From: Wurfbainia villosa
Lineage: Eukaryota; Streptophyta; Magnoliopsida; Zingiberales; Zingiberaceae
Assembly: GCA_025175895.1 (NCBI GenBank)
Contig: CM046003.1
Coordinates: 26,061,245 to 26,125,244 of the forward strand
Direction: 5' to 3'
DNA: 64,000 bases
Shown: piece by piece, positions 1-9,781 of the stretch
How positions within the stretch are numbered: position 1 is the first letter of the stretch
How the letters are laid out: the number at the start of each line of letters is the position of its first letter
Notes under the pieces: model-generated
Told to the model about the DNA's origin: nothing
The model's input: the letters and a program-made list of their open reading frames with translations, nothing else
The model's database searches: none
Made by a program: the position numbers and the translations under genes

Positions 1-45
1 AAAGATGTTCATACAAAGTCTAGGCTTTCAGTATACATCCCAACA
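1..45 (-). mobile_element. Terminal fragment of an unidentified LTR running off the window
   Basis: Read on the minus strand, the reverse transcriptase frame of Copia-1 stops matching at position 45, where a sequence starting TGTTGGGATGTATACTG begins and continues off the window edge. TG at the first position and the abrupt loss of homology suggest the start of an LTR inserted into Copia-1. Only 45 bases are visible, so this rests on the terminus and the break in the coding frame. The family is not determined. Confidence 0.4.
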
Positions 46-1709
46 CTTTTCAAATTGAGCTAATTCATCTTACATTGCTAAGATTCAATCCGGATCAAGT
101 AATGCATCATTGATTGATTTGGGCTCAATTTGGGAGATAAGAGCTATTTGACTAGAGGAAGCTCTATGGAAGGACCTAGTTCTAACTCCTTGAGATAATT
201 CTCCTACAACTTGGTCATGAGGATGATTTTGATTAATTCTTAATGTTCTAGGAGGTGTATTAAATTGATTTTGATCTTGGTTATCCTCAAATATCTTTTC
301 ATCATCCGAACCTTCTCTTGCTCCCCCTTGATTATTACCTTCCCCTTGATCATTACCCCCTTAAAGTCATGTTTTGAAGTTTTTGGGTAATTTCTTGATT
401 TTTGTCATTGATATCATTATCAATGAGGGATTTCCTAGGGTTAGTGGAAGAGGTTTCATCAAATTGAACATTCGAGAATTCCTCAACCTTTTGAGTTCTC
501 TTGTTATAAACTCTATTCCCTCTACTAGTGGATGAGTATCCAACTAGGATTCCCTCATCCGCTTTGGATTCAAATTTACCTAGATTGTCTTTGGTATTCA
601 AGATGTAGACTTTGCATCCAAAGACCTTAAAATAGTGAATTATAGGAATTGTGTCATTCCATAATTCAAAGGGTGTTTTTCCTAAAAACCTATGTATGAA
701 AATCCTATTTTGGATATAGCAAGCAATATTAACTGCTTCTGCCCACAAGTAGCTAGGAAGTGAATATGCATTAAGTATAGTCCTAGCCGCCTCTTGTAGG
801 GCATGATTTCTCCTTTCCACCACCCCATTTTGTTGGGGTGTTATAGGACAAGAGAATTCATGCTTGTACCCTTGTTCTAAGTAAAATTTTGAGAAATTAG
901 AATTCTCAAATTCTCCACCATGATCACTACAGATCCGGTTGATTTCAAGACTTCTTTCATTCTCTACTATTTTGCTAAAACCTATGATTATTTCTAGGGT
1001 TTCATCCTTATGTTTCATGAAATATACCCATGTAAATCTAGACAAAATCATCAACTATAACTAAGCAATATTTACTACCATTTAAAGAGGGAGTACTATG
1101 ACAATCAAATAAATCTAAATGCAAAAGTTCTAAAGGTAAAGACGTATTAATTAAGGTTTTACCCTAGTTTGATGACTTTGATTGTTTTCTTTCTTGACAT
1201 GAATCACACATCTTGTCCTTGAGATACTTGACTTTTGGCAAACCCTTGATTAGCTCCATCTTGGCTATCTTGGCAATATTTTTCATGTTGATGTGCCCAA
1301 GCCTCCTATGCCATATCCAACTTTCTTCTTCTTTTGCCATAAGACACTTAGGGGAAATGTTAGAAGCATAGGACAAATCAACATAATAAATATTTGATTT
1401 CCTATATCCTACTAACATGCAATCATTTAATGTCTTATGTCTTATAAAGCATTTAGAAGAGTTAAATTGAACATCAAAATTGGCATCACATAATTGGCTC
1501 ACACTAAGCAAGTTAAACTTCATATTTTTAACTAATAGTACTTTATGAATAACAAGATTTGGGGATACCTCAATTGTGCATTTTCCTAGAATTTTAAGTT
1601 TTCCACTATTTCCAAAAGACACAATCCCCTTGCTAATGTGGTTGATTGTGAAAAATTTATTTTCATCACCGGTCATATGTTTTGAGCAACCACTATCAAC
1701 AATCCACAA
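46..1709 (-). pseudogene. Copia-1 pol remnant: protease, integrase, start of reverse transcriptase
   Basis: This is the pol part of a Ty1/copia polyprotein, reading from 1709 down. The aspartic protease motif WIVDSGCSKHMTG has an intact DSG. A GAG pre-integrase segment follows, with HRRLGH and a CDSC pair (the HHCC zinc site, about 1310-1190). The integrase core has HLDLFD, SDHGGEF and NGVVERRN as the D-D-E set. The last recognisable part is the N-terminal edge of reverse transcriptase (ALISQIEPK, about 190-46). An in-frame stop lies just after the pre-integrase segment near 1163, a frame break falls inside the IVDDF / SRFTWV stretch near 1040, and further stops lie near 60-110. The reverse transcriptase is cut off at 46. 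The domain order PR-INT-RT is that of copia, and motif wording is closest to the SIRE lineage. It is dead as a coding sequence and continuous with the gag piece on its right. Confidence 0.9.
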
Positions 1710-2171
1710 GCTTGGTCCTTCTACCTATACAACATGAAAAATACAAGTCTTAGGCACCCAAATCTTAGGACCGGTAGCATTAACTACATAGCTCTTAGGA
1801 ACCGATGCCTTTCTAACCTTGCTCATAATGGTTGATTTCCTACTAACAAGGGAGGTAAAGGCTACTTCCTTCTCCTTAGGCCTATATCCTATTCCGGCCT
1901 TGTTGTAAATAGCTCTTTGATCTCTAAGTATTTGGAGCCATTTGTAAATTTTTCTAAGCATGCTCTTAGTTAACCTATTTCTTTTCTTAGTTCATCATTT
2001 TCATTCCTAAGTGAACATGCATCGTCACAAGAAATTTCTACATTCTTAATTGATTTAATTTCTACTTTTAAATCCTTAATCCTATATTTTGATTTATTTA
2101 GAGAGTTTTGAAGACATGCAATGGTTTTATAAAGTAACTCTATCCTAGGAGAGTCTTTTACCTCATCGTCA
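1710..2171 (-). pseudogene. Copia-1 gag, C-terminal part (left of the CACTA insertion)
   Basis: On the minus strand, the Gag frame resumes directly at the CACTA boundary with DEVKDSPRIELLYKTIACLQ and continues as a coiled-coil-like acidic/basic stretch. It ends in KIWVPK about 60 bases before the protease motif, with a frame break near 1965 and one stop near 1725. The joining frame across the two CACTA borders (SSD then DEVKD) fits a single gag interrupted by the transposon. In this element gag runs almost directly into pol, unlike Copia-2 and Copia-3. Confidence 0.85.
2169..2171. repeat. CACTA target-site duplication, left copy (TCA)
   Basis: TCA directly precedes the CACTA terminus and is repeated directly after the other terminus at 6930-6932. 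Three-base duplications are the rule for CACTA transposons. Confidence 0.85.
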
Positions 2172-2189
2172 CACTACCAAAAAAAAATC

Positions 2190-2770
2190 CTTTAGAAGCG
2201 GTTTTAAAAAGCCTTTAGAACCACTTATCAACCGCTTCTAAATAATTAGAATCGGTTTTTAACCGTTGTAGATAATGGCGATGCTAAAGACAACCGAAGC
2301 GGTAAAATAAACCGGTGGTTCAAAATAAAGAGCCGGTTGTGTTGGAGACCTATAGAATCGGTTTTTAACTGGTTCTAAAGAGTTTGCAACCGCTCCTATT
2401 GTACAAACATCACAAACACTTGTGACCGCTTGTGTTGGAGACCTATAGAATCGGTTTTTTACCGGTTCTAAAGAGTTTGCAACCGCTCCTATTGTACAAA
2501 CATCACAAACACTTGTGACCGCATCTATAAACATACATTTTAAAGGCGGTTAAAACCACTCCTAATGTGTCTGTTTGTCGATGTAATAAATAGAGTTTTA
2601 GGAGCGGTTTTAACCGCTCCTAATGTGTTTGTATGGCGATAAGGTTTAGGTGCGGTTAAAAACCGCTCCTAATGTATATATATCTCATACATAATTTTAA
2701 AAACAGTTACGGCCGATTCTATAATCATATTTTTAAGAGAGATTATAAGCGCTTCTAATATCGAGTTTGA
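2190..2770. repeat. CACTA left subterminal repeat array
   Basis: Many copies of GAAGCGGTT, GAGCGGTT and their complements (AACCGCTTCT, AACCGCTCCT) lie here, often as facing pairs separated by a few bases. The array includes a tandem duplication of a 93-base unit (2337-2429 and 2430-2522). Such arrays act as transposase-binding regions in studied CACTA elements; that role is inferred here. Confidence 0.85.
2337..2522. repeat. 93-bp tandem duplication inside the CACTA end
   Basis: Two nearly identical consecutive copies begin TTGTGTTGGAGACC at 2337 and 2430 and differ at only a few bases. Confidence 0.85.
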
Positions 2771-3008
2771 ACAATGATCTCATATCATATTGATACAATA
2801 CCAAATTAAATTAATTTACAATATTCACATTTCACTTCACAAAACAAATTTATTGTATTATCAAACTAACACATAATATTCATGTTTAAGTTCAAAATGT
2901 TAATACATCTCATTAACATTTTACTCCACACTATATTTTACTCTAATGCATCTCAATACATTTTACTCCACACTAATGTTAATACATCTCAATGGCAGAT
3001 TTTGATAA

Positions 3009-3084
3009 AAACTTGTATGAAGGATTCCTTTTGCAACATCCGTTTCCTTGCGGCCAAAAACTTGTATGAAGGATTCCTTTTGCA
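3009..3084. repeat. Direct repeat in the CACTA interior
   Basis: A segment of about 25 bases starting AACTTGTATGAAGG occurs at 3009 and again at about 3059, a spacing near 50 bases. Short ORFs over it are by-products of the repeat. Confidence 0.7.
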
Positions 3085-3299
3085 GTCGTTAAATTCAACC
3101 TGAAATAAGGAAAATTTAAGCTTAGTCTTGTCTGATGAAGGAGCATCACATCAGGCCATTTGATTGCAACAACATGTGAAGATAAAAGAATAAATGATCA
3201 TGTGGCGGAAGGCATGCTTTTGATTGATAATACCGCGGAAGCAATTAAGACGGAGTCTAATATTATTTCTGGTTCAAATGTGGCTACCCTGAAGCAAGG

Positions 3300-3545
3300 T
3301 TCAAATGGCAACGCAAACCTCAGCTTTCCATCCTGTACAACATCAAGTTCCGGCACAGCATCACCATCACCACCATTACCATCATTACCACCATTACAGC
3401 ATCAGCATTCCATCCTGTACAGCATCAAGTTTCGGTACAACATTAGCTTTCCATCCTGTACAGCCAAGGGAGATCCAGCATCAAGTTCTGACAAAGATCA
3501 CCATCACCATCATTATCATCATCACTACCACCATGTTCACAATGT
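3300..3545. repeat. CAT/CAC simple-sequence tract and TTCCATCCTGTACA repeats
   Basis: Short tracts of alternating CAT, CAC and TAC triplets lie at about 3356-3405 and 3498-3535. They are mixed with three copies of TTCCATCCTGTACA near 3327, 3407 and 3448. The histidine-rich ORFs over this stretch come from the triplet repeats. The segment 3150-3310 upstream reads openly on the plus strand and could be another captured exon, but I do not recognise it. Confidence 0.6.
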
Positions 3546-3957
3546 GCAGCACAAGTCACAGCCATCACAAAATCAGAATGATTTATCGCACAAGAATAGA
3601 GCAGGAGTGGAACCACAAAAATCATTAACTTATAATACTGCCTGCCATTCATCCGTCACAAAAGAATTATATGAATTGATGATCTTACATTATATCAGGT
3701 ATTGGATTTATTTAAGTAAATCAATAATTAGAAAAAATGGGTGGAGAATTTCATTGGTCCCAAGCAGGTGCATAAAAAACTCATGAGCGTGATCTTAATT
3801 ATATCTCTCATTACTAGTTATAATAACGTTAAAAAAAGGACTTAGTAACTAATTATATAACAAGAGTGTGAGCATCACAAGACAATAGTTTAGAGAAAGC
3901 ATTCCCAAATTTCTAAACATACCACAACTTTGATCTTTGCAACATTGGTCTCTAGTG

Positions 3958-4092
3958 TTAATCTCTTTTCATTGTCCAATGGCTGATATTACCATCCACA
4001 CGCCCTTGTTGTTTAGAAGATGGATCATATTCATCATCAAGCCCCTTAGTGGGAAAGAATGGGGATGGCTCAAATGGTTCTGAAAAGACATG
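3958..4092 (-). pseudogene. Captured exon-like fragment of an unrecognised gene (second piece)
   Basis: On the minus strand, a pyrimidine-rich tract ending TTTTGCAG at 4093 is followed by an open frame that begins HVFSEPFEPSPFFPTKG and runs to a stop at about 3958. The frame joins in phase 0 to the piece at 4366-4587. The composition and splice-like boundary look like host exon rather than transposon. I do not recognise the protein. It may be the truncated end of the captured part, with the stop arising after capture. Confidence 0.5.
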
Positions 4093-4365
4093 CTGCAAAA
4101 TAAGGGGAAAAGAGAAAATAAGTCTAACAATTTCTGATAAGCAATGATAACTACAAAAATTTACTAGATGAAAGCAGATAGCCATGTTGTTGTTTACAAG
4201 ATTGCTCCAATGCTAATTTGACAAACTTTCATCTAAAACATACATAAAGAACAAGGTGAAGTTGGTAGTGTAATGTTTAGGCAGCAAACACTTTAATATT
4301 TTGTAATCTGTAGTGACAGTGAACAACATTGCTTTAATTATACACAAGATCACTGATTAACATAC

Positions 4366-4587
4366 ATCAGAAAGAAGATCAGTGTCATCCATTGCATGAA
4401 GATCCAAAAGTCCAGCTCCAAATTCCCCTCTTAATTCAGGTGAATAAAAACCATCTACTGCACTCGTGCTGCCCAGACTTTGTGCTATTGGAGTATAGGG
4501 TTTAAAAATAGACTCCCCATTGAAATTCAGATTCCTGAAAAGCTTAAAGAGTTTCTTCTTCTCCTCCACAGTCTGCGGTCCATAGCC
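4366..4587 (-). pseudogene. Captured exon-like fragment of an unrecognised gene (first piece)
   Basis: This is a 222-base open segment (74 codons, phase 0) on the minus strand. It is bordered by an acceptor-like TTTGGCAG at 4588 and a donor-like GTATGTT just below 4366. It encodes a charged start (VEEKKKLFKLFRNLNF) followed by FGAGLLDLHAMDDTDLLSD. It reads in phase into the next piece at 4092. Retained intron-like DNA between the two pieces implies capture of genomic DNA rather than a spliced message. The parent gene is not identified. Confidence 0.55.
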
Positions 4588-4683
4588 CTGCCAAATTCAT
4601 CTCTCAAACATTCAATTACTAGTTCATTCCAAATTAATCATTGATTCAAAAGATTAAATGATTAATTTGGAATGAATTACTAC

Positions 4684-4766
4684 TCAAAAGAAAGGAGAAT
4701 TGGACCAAGAATTACTACTCATTACTAGTTTTCTTTCAAAAGAAAGGAGAATTGGACCAAGAATTA
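4684..4766. repeat. Direct repeat of about 30 bp in the CACTA interior
   Basis: A segment starting CAAAAGAAAGGAGAATTGG occurs at about 4684 and again at about 4737 in otherwise AT-rich DNA with no coding signal. Confidence 0.7.
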
Positions 4767-5119
4767 TCTATTACATATCTATACACAAATCTTTTATAAA
4801 CCTGTGTAAACGAGCTTTTCTGTGTTTTAAAAAAAAAACCTACTGAAACATAGAAATTGGGATATTCTGCATTAGGAATTGATATAATGATCTAACTCAA
4901 ATAAATCAACTTAAAACAAAACACACATTAGGAACTCTCACACATATGGAAGAAGTTCTTGTTTTATCTGTCTCAATCAGTTCTATGTGCCCATCGTCTA
5001 GTGGAACAAGATGTTTGACTAGCATCAGAGAAAGCCATTTCCTTTATATTGTTCAGAAGCCACAGAAATCTACACTAACCCAAATTAAATTAACATAAAA
5101 AAATCAAGAGAAGGAATAC

Positions 5120-5299
5120 CTCAATTCCAATTTTTATTTCTATTTTCCCAACTGTTCTTCCTTCTCCAACAGCAACTACCTCACCACTTTGAGGTTTTGT
5201 CTGAGCAGTAGTAGGCAGAAGTATTCCTCCACTAGTTTGCTCCTCAGAAGACTTGATCTTAACTAAGACTCTATCACCCACGGGCTGGATAGATGTGTA
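5120..5299 (-). pseudogene. CPN20: Captured exon of a plastid 20 kDa co-chaperonin (CPN20-like, GroES domain)
   Basis: This 180-base minus-strand segment encodes 60 residues that match the start of a GroES (chaperonin-10) domain: YTSIQPVGDRVLVKIK, then GGILLPTTAQTKPQSG (the mobile-loop region) and VVAVGEGRTVG. The wording is that of the chloroplast CPN20/CPN21 protein, which caps the plastid Cpn60 chaperonin. The borders are canonical: TTTTTGCAG before 5299 and GTATTCC after 5120, so it looks like one whole internal exon. The rest of the first domain, the second GroES domain and the transit peptide are absent nearby. It lies inside the CACTA element and is best explained as capture of host genomic DNA. 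Whether it is transcribed, perhaps spliced to 4366-4587, cannot be told from sequence. Confidence 0.85.
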
Positions 5300-5435
5300 C
5301 TGCAAAAACCATAGAGAGATTGAAAATGAATAAAGCATAATTTCTTATGGTATTGTGTTCTAGATGCATTTTTGCAACTAACAATTCAAAGACGTAAATC
5401 ACTAAGGCCCAAGCAATGATCCAGATGAAAGACGT

Positions 5436-5775
5436 TATCCATAATGGACAATGAGAAGTATATGACGTCTTGGTTATCAAGAATCATAAACACAAGCTGC
5501 ATAAAATGCATGTCAAATTGGAAGTATCAAGAAAATGATGAATATATTGAAACTTCAAGTGAAAAGTATATGAGAATTAATAAGGTGCTAATACAATTAA
5601 TTTTCATTGTAAATGAGTATATGTATGGATGCTAATGAATATGGATAATTAACACAACATCTAAAAGACCCATAGATGGACCATGAGAAGCATAGAGATC
5701 TTGGTTATTGAGAATCATAACCAAAGTTCATGCAACTCAAGTTGAAAATATTAAGAGAATGATGAAGCTATTAAT
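5436..5775. repeat. Diverged direct repeat, about 110 bp, in the CACTA interior
   Basis: Two related segments (about 5442-5545 and 5669-5768) share the order GACCATGAGAAG, CTTGGTTAT and GAATCATAA. The surroundings (5300-6000) are AT-rich with no convincing exon. Confidence 0.5.
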
Positions 5776-5999
5776 ACAACTTGGCTTCCAAATATGGAGG
5801 CTTCTGTAATCTATAAAATCTATTCCAGGATGATCCAATAACAAAATCTGCTTGCATGCAAAGACCAATAAAAAACCAGGAACTCAAATATCCATCTACA
5901 AAGGAGATACTCAAATTGTATCTAAAGCACCTGCACACACAAGCACGCTAAACAAGCAAATTAAATCCCGAAATAGAAAATTGTACATTACGGGCATGA

Positions 6000-6185
6000 T
6001 ACCGCGTGCGGTCGGGCGGACATGACATGGATGCGGACATACATGGCGGCGACAAATTGCGGCGGCGGACAGCGGGCGGGAGATGGATTTCGGGAGCTGG
6101 AGACGGAGATATAGCCGCAGCTGTCCGCCGCCGCAGAAGAGGGAATACGAAAAAAATTTCGTCGAAGAAGAGGGAAATTAACCTA
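6000..6185. other. GC-rich island inside the CACTA element
   Basis: This stretch is rich in GGCGGC and GCCGCCG and contrasts sharply with the AT-rich interior. On the minus strand it lies upstream of the captured exons and could be a 5' exon or promoter piece. A short plus-strand ORF (6006-6200) is probably a by-product. I cannot assign a product. Confidence 0.4.
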
Positions 6186-6189
6186 AAGG

Positions 6190-6905
6190 ACGACCTTTAG
6201 GAGCGGTCGAAAACCGCTCCTGAAAAGTATCCAACAGAATCGGTCAAATATACCGCTTCTAAAGATTTTGCCTATAGAACCAGTCAAAATTTACCGCTTC
6301 TAAATGTTACCAATAGAATTGATCAAAATATACCGCTTCTAAAGATTGCCAATAACCTTTCGTAGGGAAACCGGTACCGGCCTTTAGAAGCGGTCACAAA
6401 CCGCTTCTAAAGGTCCCCAATAGAATCGGTCAAAAATGACCGCTTCTAAAAGTTAATCTTTGATTCATTCTGTTCCAAACTTGTATTTTTGGTACCGGCC
6501 TTTAGGAGCGGTCAAAAACCGCTTCTAAAGGTCCCAAATAGAACCGGTCAAAAATGACCGCTTCTAAAAAGTTAATCTTTGATTCATTCTTTTCCAAATC
6601 TGTATCTTTGATTCTAAATATCTTAAACAGAATCGGAAAATTATCCGCTTCAAAAAATGGTAAATTGAAGCGGTATTAGAAGCGGTTATAACTGCTCCTA
6701 AAGCAATAGGAGCGGTTAATAACCGCTCCTATAAAAATTTATATAGACCCGTTTGTTAACCGATTCTAAACATACTCAACAGAATCGAAAAAGTATCCGC
6801 TTCAAAAAAAATTCAATTGAAGCGGTATTAGCACCGGTTAAGATAACTGCTTCTAAAAGCTCCTCCTTTACCACCATTTTCCCAACCGCTTCTAAAATTC
6901 CGATC
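6190..6905. repeat. CACTA right subterminal repeat array
   Basis: At least twenty copies of the GAAGCGGT / ACCGCTTCT motif occur here in both orientations, many as facing pairs around a short spacer. One block is a near-duplicate (6371-6460 and 6493-6570, sharing GGTACCGGCCTTTAG). It mirrors 2190-2770 at the other end. Confidence 0.88.
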
Positions 6906-6929
6906 CAAATGCCTCATTTTTTTGTAGTG

Positions 6930-6932
6930 TCA
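6930..6932. repeat. CACTA target-site duplication, right copy (TCA)
   Basis: TCA follows the GTAGTG terminus and matches 2169-2171. Removing the transposon and one copy rejoins the Gag reading frame of Copia-1. Confidence 0.85.
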
Positions 6933-8088
6933 CTAGAGAACGATTCGTCGCTTGAGGATGATGATGACTCCTCACTTGAGCTTCCGACTTCATCCTCCAT
7001 GGCCATGAGTGCTAGGTTACGTGTGACATGGCACATTCCTTCCTCATCGGATGAATCTTTTAGGCTTTGTGTGTCCCAAGTTTGGGCTACCATGGCTTCC
7101 TTCTTCTTCTTCTCCTTCTTCTTCTTTTCCTTCTCCTCCTTCTTCTTTAGGTCCGGGCAATTCGGATTGATATGCCCTTTCTTGTTACAACCATAACAAA
7201 TTACGTTAGTGTTTAAACTTGAACTACTAGAGGATTTACCTTTTGAGGATTGGAACATCCTCCTCACATCTTTTTTGGTGAGCTTCCTTGATCTCCCACC
7301 AAACCTCTTCACATAGTGAGCCACCTCACTAGTCGATTGCTCCTCATCGCTACTTGAAGATTCTTCCTCCGACTCAGATGATGAAGAAACTTCCTTCTTT
7401 TCCTTTTTCTTCTTTTCCTTATTGCCTACAACAAGAGCTATACCTTTTTCTTTTGAAGAAGTGTTAGCTTGCTCATGTAATTCAAATTCACAAAAAAGTT
7501 CATCTAGTTTAACTAATGAAAGGTTCCTAGACACCTTATAAGCATCTACCATTGATGCCCATAAAGTTGTTCTAGGGAAAGCTTGAAGTACATACCTCAC
7601 AAGGTCTCGGTTGTCAACCTTCTCACATATTACATGTAGTCCATTAACTACCTCCTTGAATCGACTGTGCATTTGGCTTATGGTATCATTGGTTTTTATG
7701 GTGAAGCTTTGGAGTTGACCTATCAATAGGTCTCTTTTGGTTCTTCTAGTCTCCTTTGATCCTTCATTTAATTCGATGAGCTTCTTTCAAATCTCTTTAA
7801 CGGAGTTGAAGGGACCGACCTTGGATAATTGCTTCTTTGATAGACCACATTGAAGTGTGGTTGTTGCTTTTGCGTTTTCTTGTGCTTTCTTTGCCATCTC
7901 CCTCATCCAATCCTTGGTTGGTAATGGCACTCCAAATTCATCGACTGACTTTTTGAACCCATCTACAATACTAAACCAATTCTCAATATCATTTATAAGG
8001 TAGTATTCCATCTACCTTTCCAATATCCAAAGTCGTTGCCTTCGAAGAATGGAGGTCTCACCGTGCTATACCCCTCTTGAAAAGCCAT
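6930..8088 (-). pseudogene. Copia-1 gag, N-terminal and zinc-knuckle part
   Basis: This is Gag of a SIRE-like copia element, forming the virus-like particle. The likely start is the ATG at 8088 (MAFQEGYSTVRPPFFEGN). A one-base deletion near 8010 shifts the frame, and a W-to-stop change (TGA) lies near 7786. The UBN2-type capsid region follows (WASMVDAYKVSRNLSLVKLDELF). After a Ser/Glu-rich linker comes one zinc knuckle, CYGCNKKGHINPNC, of type CX2CX4HX4C, then lysine- and serine-rich tails. The frame is broken at 6930 by the CACTA insertion and resumes at 2171. The ORF seen on the opposite strand (6753-7196) is a shadow of the serine-rich stretch. Confidence 0.88.
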
Positions 8089-8126
8089 TCTGCTCCGGTT
8101 GATGGTTAGATCTTCCAATGTTATCT

Positions 8127-8140
8127 GGGCTATGATACCA
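8127..8140 (-). promoter_or_regulatory. Copia-1 primer-binding site
   Basis: On the minus strand this reads TGGTATCATAGCCC, one base off the usual complement of the initiator methionine tRNA 3' end, two bases after the LTR end. It fixes the orientation of Copia-1 and the inner edge of its 5' LTR. Confidence 0.85.
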
Positions 8141-8142
8141 CT

Positions 8143-9349
8143 TGTTGGGGATCTTTGAAAGGCTAGAGGGGGGTGAATAGCCTCTTTTCATTTCTACAAG
8201 AATTTTAGCGGAAGAAAAACAAATACTAAATGAAATTAAGAAGCTAGAACACAATCGCTAACAAGAAAGATTTTACGTGGTTCGGATATTAAGCTCTTAC
8301 TCCATGGCGATCCTTAAGGTGGATCAATCCAAGCAATTCTCCACTAAGAAAGCTTACTTTACAATCACAATCCTCTTCTTACAATTGATGAAGATGAAAA
8401 TTAGAGAAGAGGAGGATTTAAAACACTTAGAAAGCTTGGGGAAAATGTGGGAGCTTGAGAGCATGGTTGGAATATAAGCACTAGCCTCCTCAAGCACCCC
8501 ATTGCCTCTTTTTATAGAGAAGAGGCTGATTTTCCCATTGAGCCTCGATCAGTCGACTGATGATCTCCATTAGTTGACTACTGCTGTAGCCGAAGCAATC
8601 CAATAGCTTATGATAAGCCGGATTCGCGATCGTCACTACCCAATGGGAAGTTGATCAATTGACTGATTGAGTAATCATTCGACTGCTACAAGCGATCACT
8701 TGATTGGAAAACTCTCTGTGCCGAAAGATACTTATAGTAGTCGACTGATGGGTGGATCGGATCATTGCTAAACCCTAGCAATCATTGCTCGACCACGTAA
8801 TCGCCTTCGGTTGAGTGATTGATCACCGATCGAACAAGTCATCGCTGATCGACACACTTCAAGTATGATAAATTCATGCTTGAAGTCAACTCCCTAGACC
8901 TAGACTCAACCTTCTTGCTCTTCCTTCAGCCTTGCACCTCCAGGATCCCTCCGAGTCCGCGACTCCTTTATCCTTGCGCTTTCTTTCAAGAGCTTCCATC
9001 GGTTTCGTCATGTCTTGGGTTTCTCTTTTGCCAAAGGACTGCTTGGACTTTATGCAACCAAGATTAGATGCTTGGACTTACGCTTCCAAGACCTTGTCTT
9101 TGGTCTTCCTTGGCCAAGGTTCGCTTGTACTTTACGCCTCCAAGACTACATGCTTGGTCTTACGCCGCTAAGACCTTCTCTTAGACTTCTTTTGCCAAGA
9201 TCATACTTGGACTTTCCTTTGCCAAGTCGTTACACTTGGATTTCCTGTCACTTAACACGTTCACGGTTAGATCTCAAAATATTGCCTAACTATAGATGAT
9301 TATCCAAACATCAAAATATATAAATTCTTGGGGCATTGTTGCACCAACA
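8143..9349 (-). mobile_element. Copia-1 5' LTR
   Basis: On the minus strand the LTR begins TGTTGGTGCAACAATGCC at 9349 and ends CCCCAACA at 8143, about 1.2 kb. Its parts run in the same order as in the Gag-only elements. First is an array of CCAAG/CTTGG pairs (about 9250-9010). Then come TCGACTG-type palindromes (about 8830-8540), a TATA box (TATAAAAAGAGGC, about 8504-8517), and the GGAGTA...GAACCACGT block (8276-8306). ORFs across 8876-9299 lie in the array and are not genes. The LTR interrupts a gypsy LTR at 9350. Confidence 0.88.
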
Positions 9350-9760
9350 CATGAGATATATAGAGAGTATGAAAGGTACTATTTTGAAAAGAAGCGAGAG
9401 AAGAAATTACATCTTGACAGGTTAGTAAGGGCATTAAAGTAAATTCACTTCAAGAAGAGGCAGGATGAATCCCCTATAAAAGGGGCAAAGGTGGAAGGAG
9501 AAGAGGGTTGGTTTTTCTCTTCGCTATTATGTACCTCAAAGATCTTCTTCTCACTTCTTTCTTCTACATTTTACTTTCTTCATTCTCCTTCCGCGTCTGA
9601 CTTGAGCATCGGATGAGCTATGCCGGGAAGCTGGCCCACCCTTAAGCTTCTTCTCTAAAGTGATAGATCTGGCTCACAGTTCAAGGATCCAAGGCGATCA
9701 GAAGAGGATATGAAGAAGGGAGAAGGGGATCTAAGCATGTCGAAGAAGAGGACACCATCA
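9350..9760 (+). mobile_element. TAT-1 5' LTR, right part
   Basis: This segment matches about 15288-15680 closely, including CCCTATAAAAGGGG (TATA box) and the AAGTGATAGATCTG block. It is therefore the 3' part of the left LTR of a gypsy element. Its left part was displaced by Copia-1. It ends ACCATCA, directly before a primer-binding site. Confidence 0.8.
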
Positions 9761-9761
9761 A

Positions 9762-9781
9762 ATTGGCACAATCTATGGGAA
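9762..9781 (+). promoter_or_regulatory. TAT-1 primer-binding site (decayed)
   Basis: ATTGGCACAATCTATGGGAA resembles the TTGGCGCCGTCTGTGGGAA site common after plant TAT/RIRE2-type LTRs. The differences are mainly C-to-T or G-to-A changes at CpG or CNG sites, as expected for a methylated old element. Confidence 0.6.

Larger units (their letters stand above)
2172..6929. mobile_element. CACTA (En/Spm-type) DNA transposon, non-autonomous, 4758 bp
   Basis: The element begins CACTACCAAAAAAAAA and ends TTTTTTTGTAGTG, an imperfect terminal inverted repeat starting with CACTA. It is flanked by the 3-bp target duplication TCA (2169-2171 and 6930-6932), the size expected for this superfamily. Both ends carry dense direct and inverted copies of an AGAAGCGGTT / AACCGCTTCT motif, the subterminal repeats to which CACTA transposases bind in studied elements. 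I see no TNPA/TNPD-like transposase, so it probably depends on another copy. The interior holds exon-like pieces of host genes on the minus strand (5120-5299, 4366-4587, 3958-4092), simple repeats and AT-rich filler. It disrupts gag of Copia-1 and is therefore younger than that insertion. Confidence 0.93.

Noticed and set aside
3160..3786. Histidine-rich ORF of 208 codons in the CACTA element
   Set aside because: The histidines come from CAT/CAC triplet tracts, other frames are open too, and no splice or domain evidence supports a gene, although 3150-3310 may be a captured exon.
5120..5299. Functional host CPN20 gene
   Set aside because: Only one exon is present; the second GroES domain and transit peptide are missing and the piece lies within CACTA termini.
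6753..7196. Plus-strand ORF of 147 codons rich in Ser and Phe
   Set aside because: It is the reverse reading of the Ser/Lys-rich part of Copia-1 gag plus the CACTA end.
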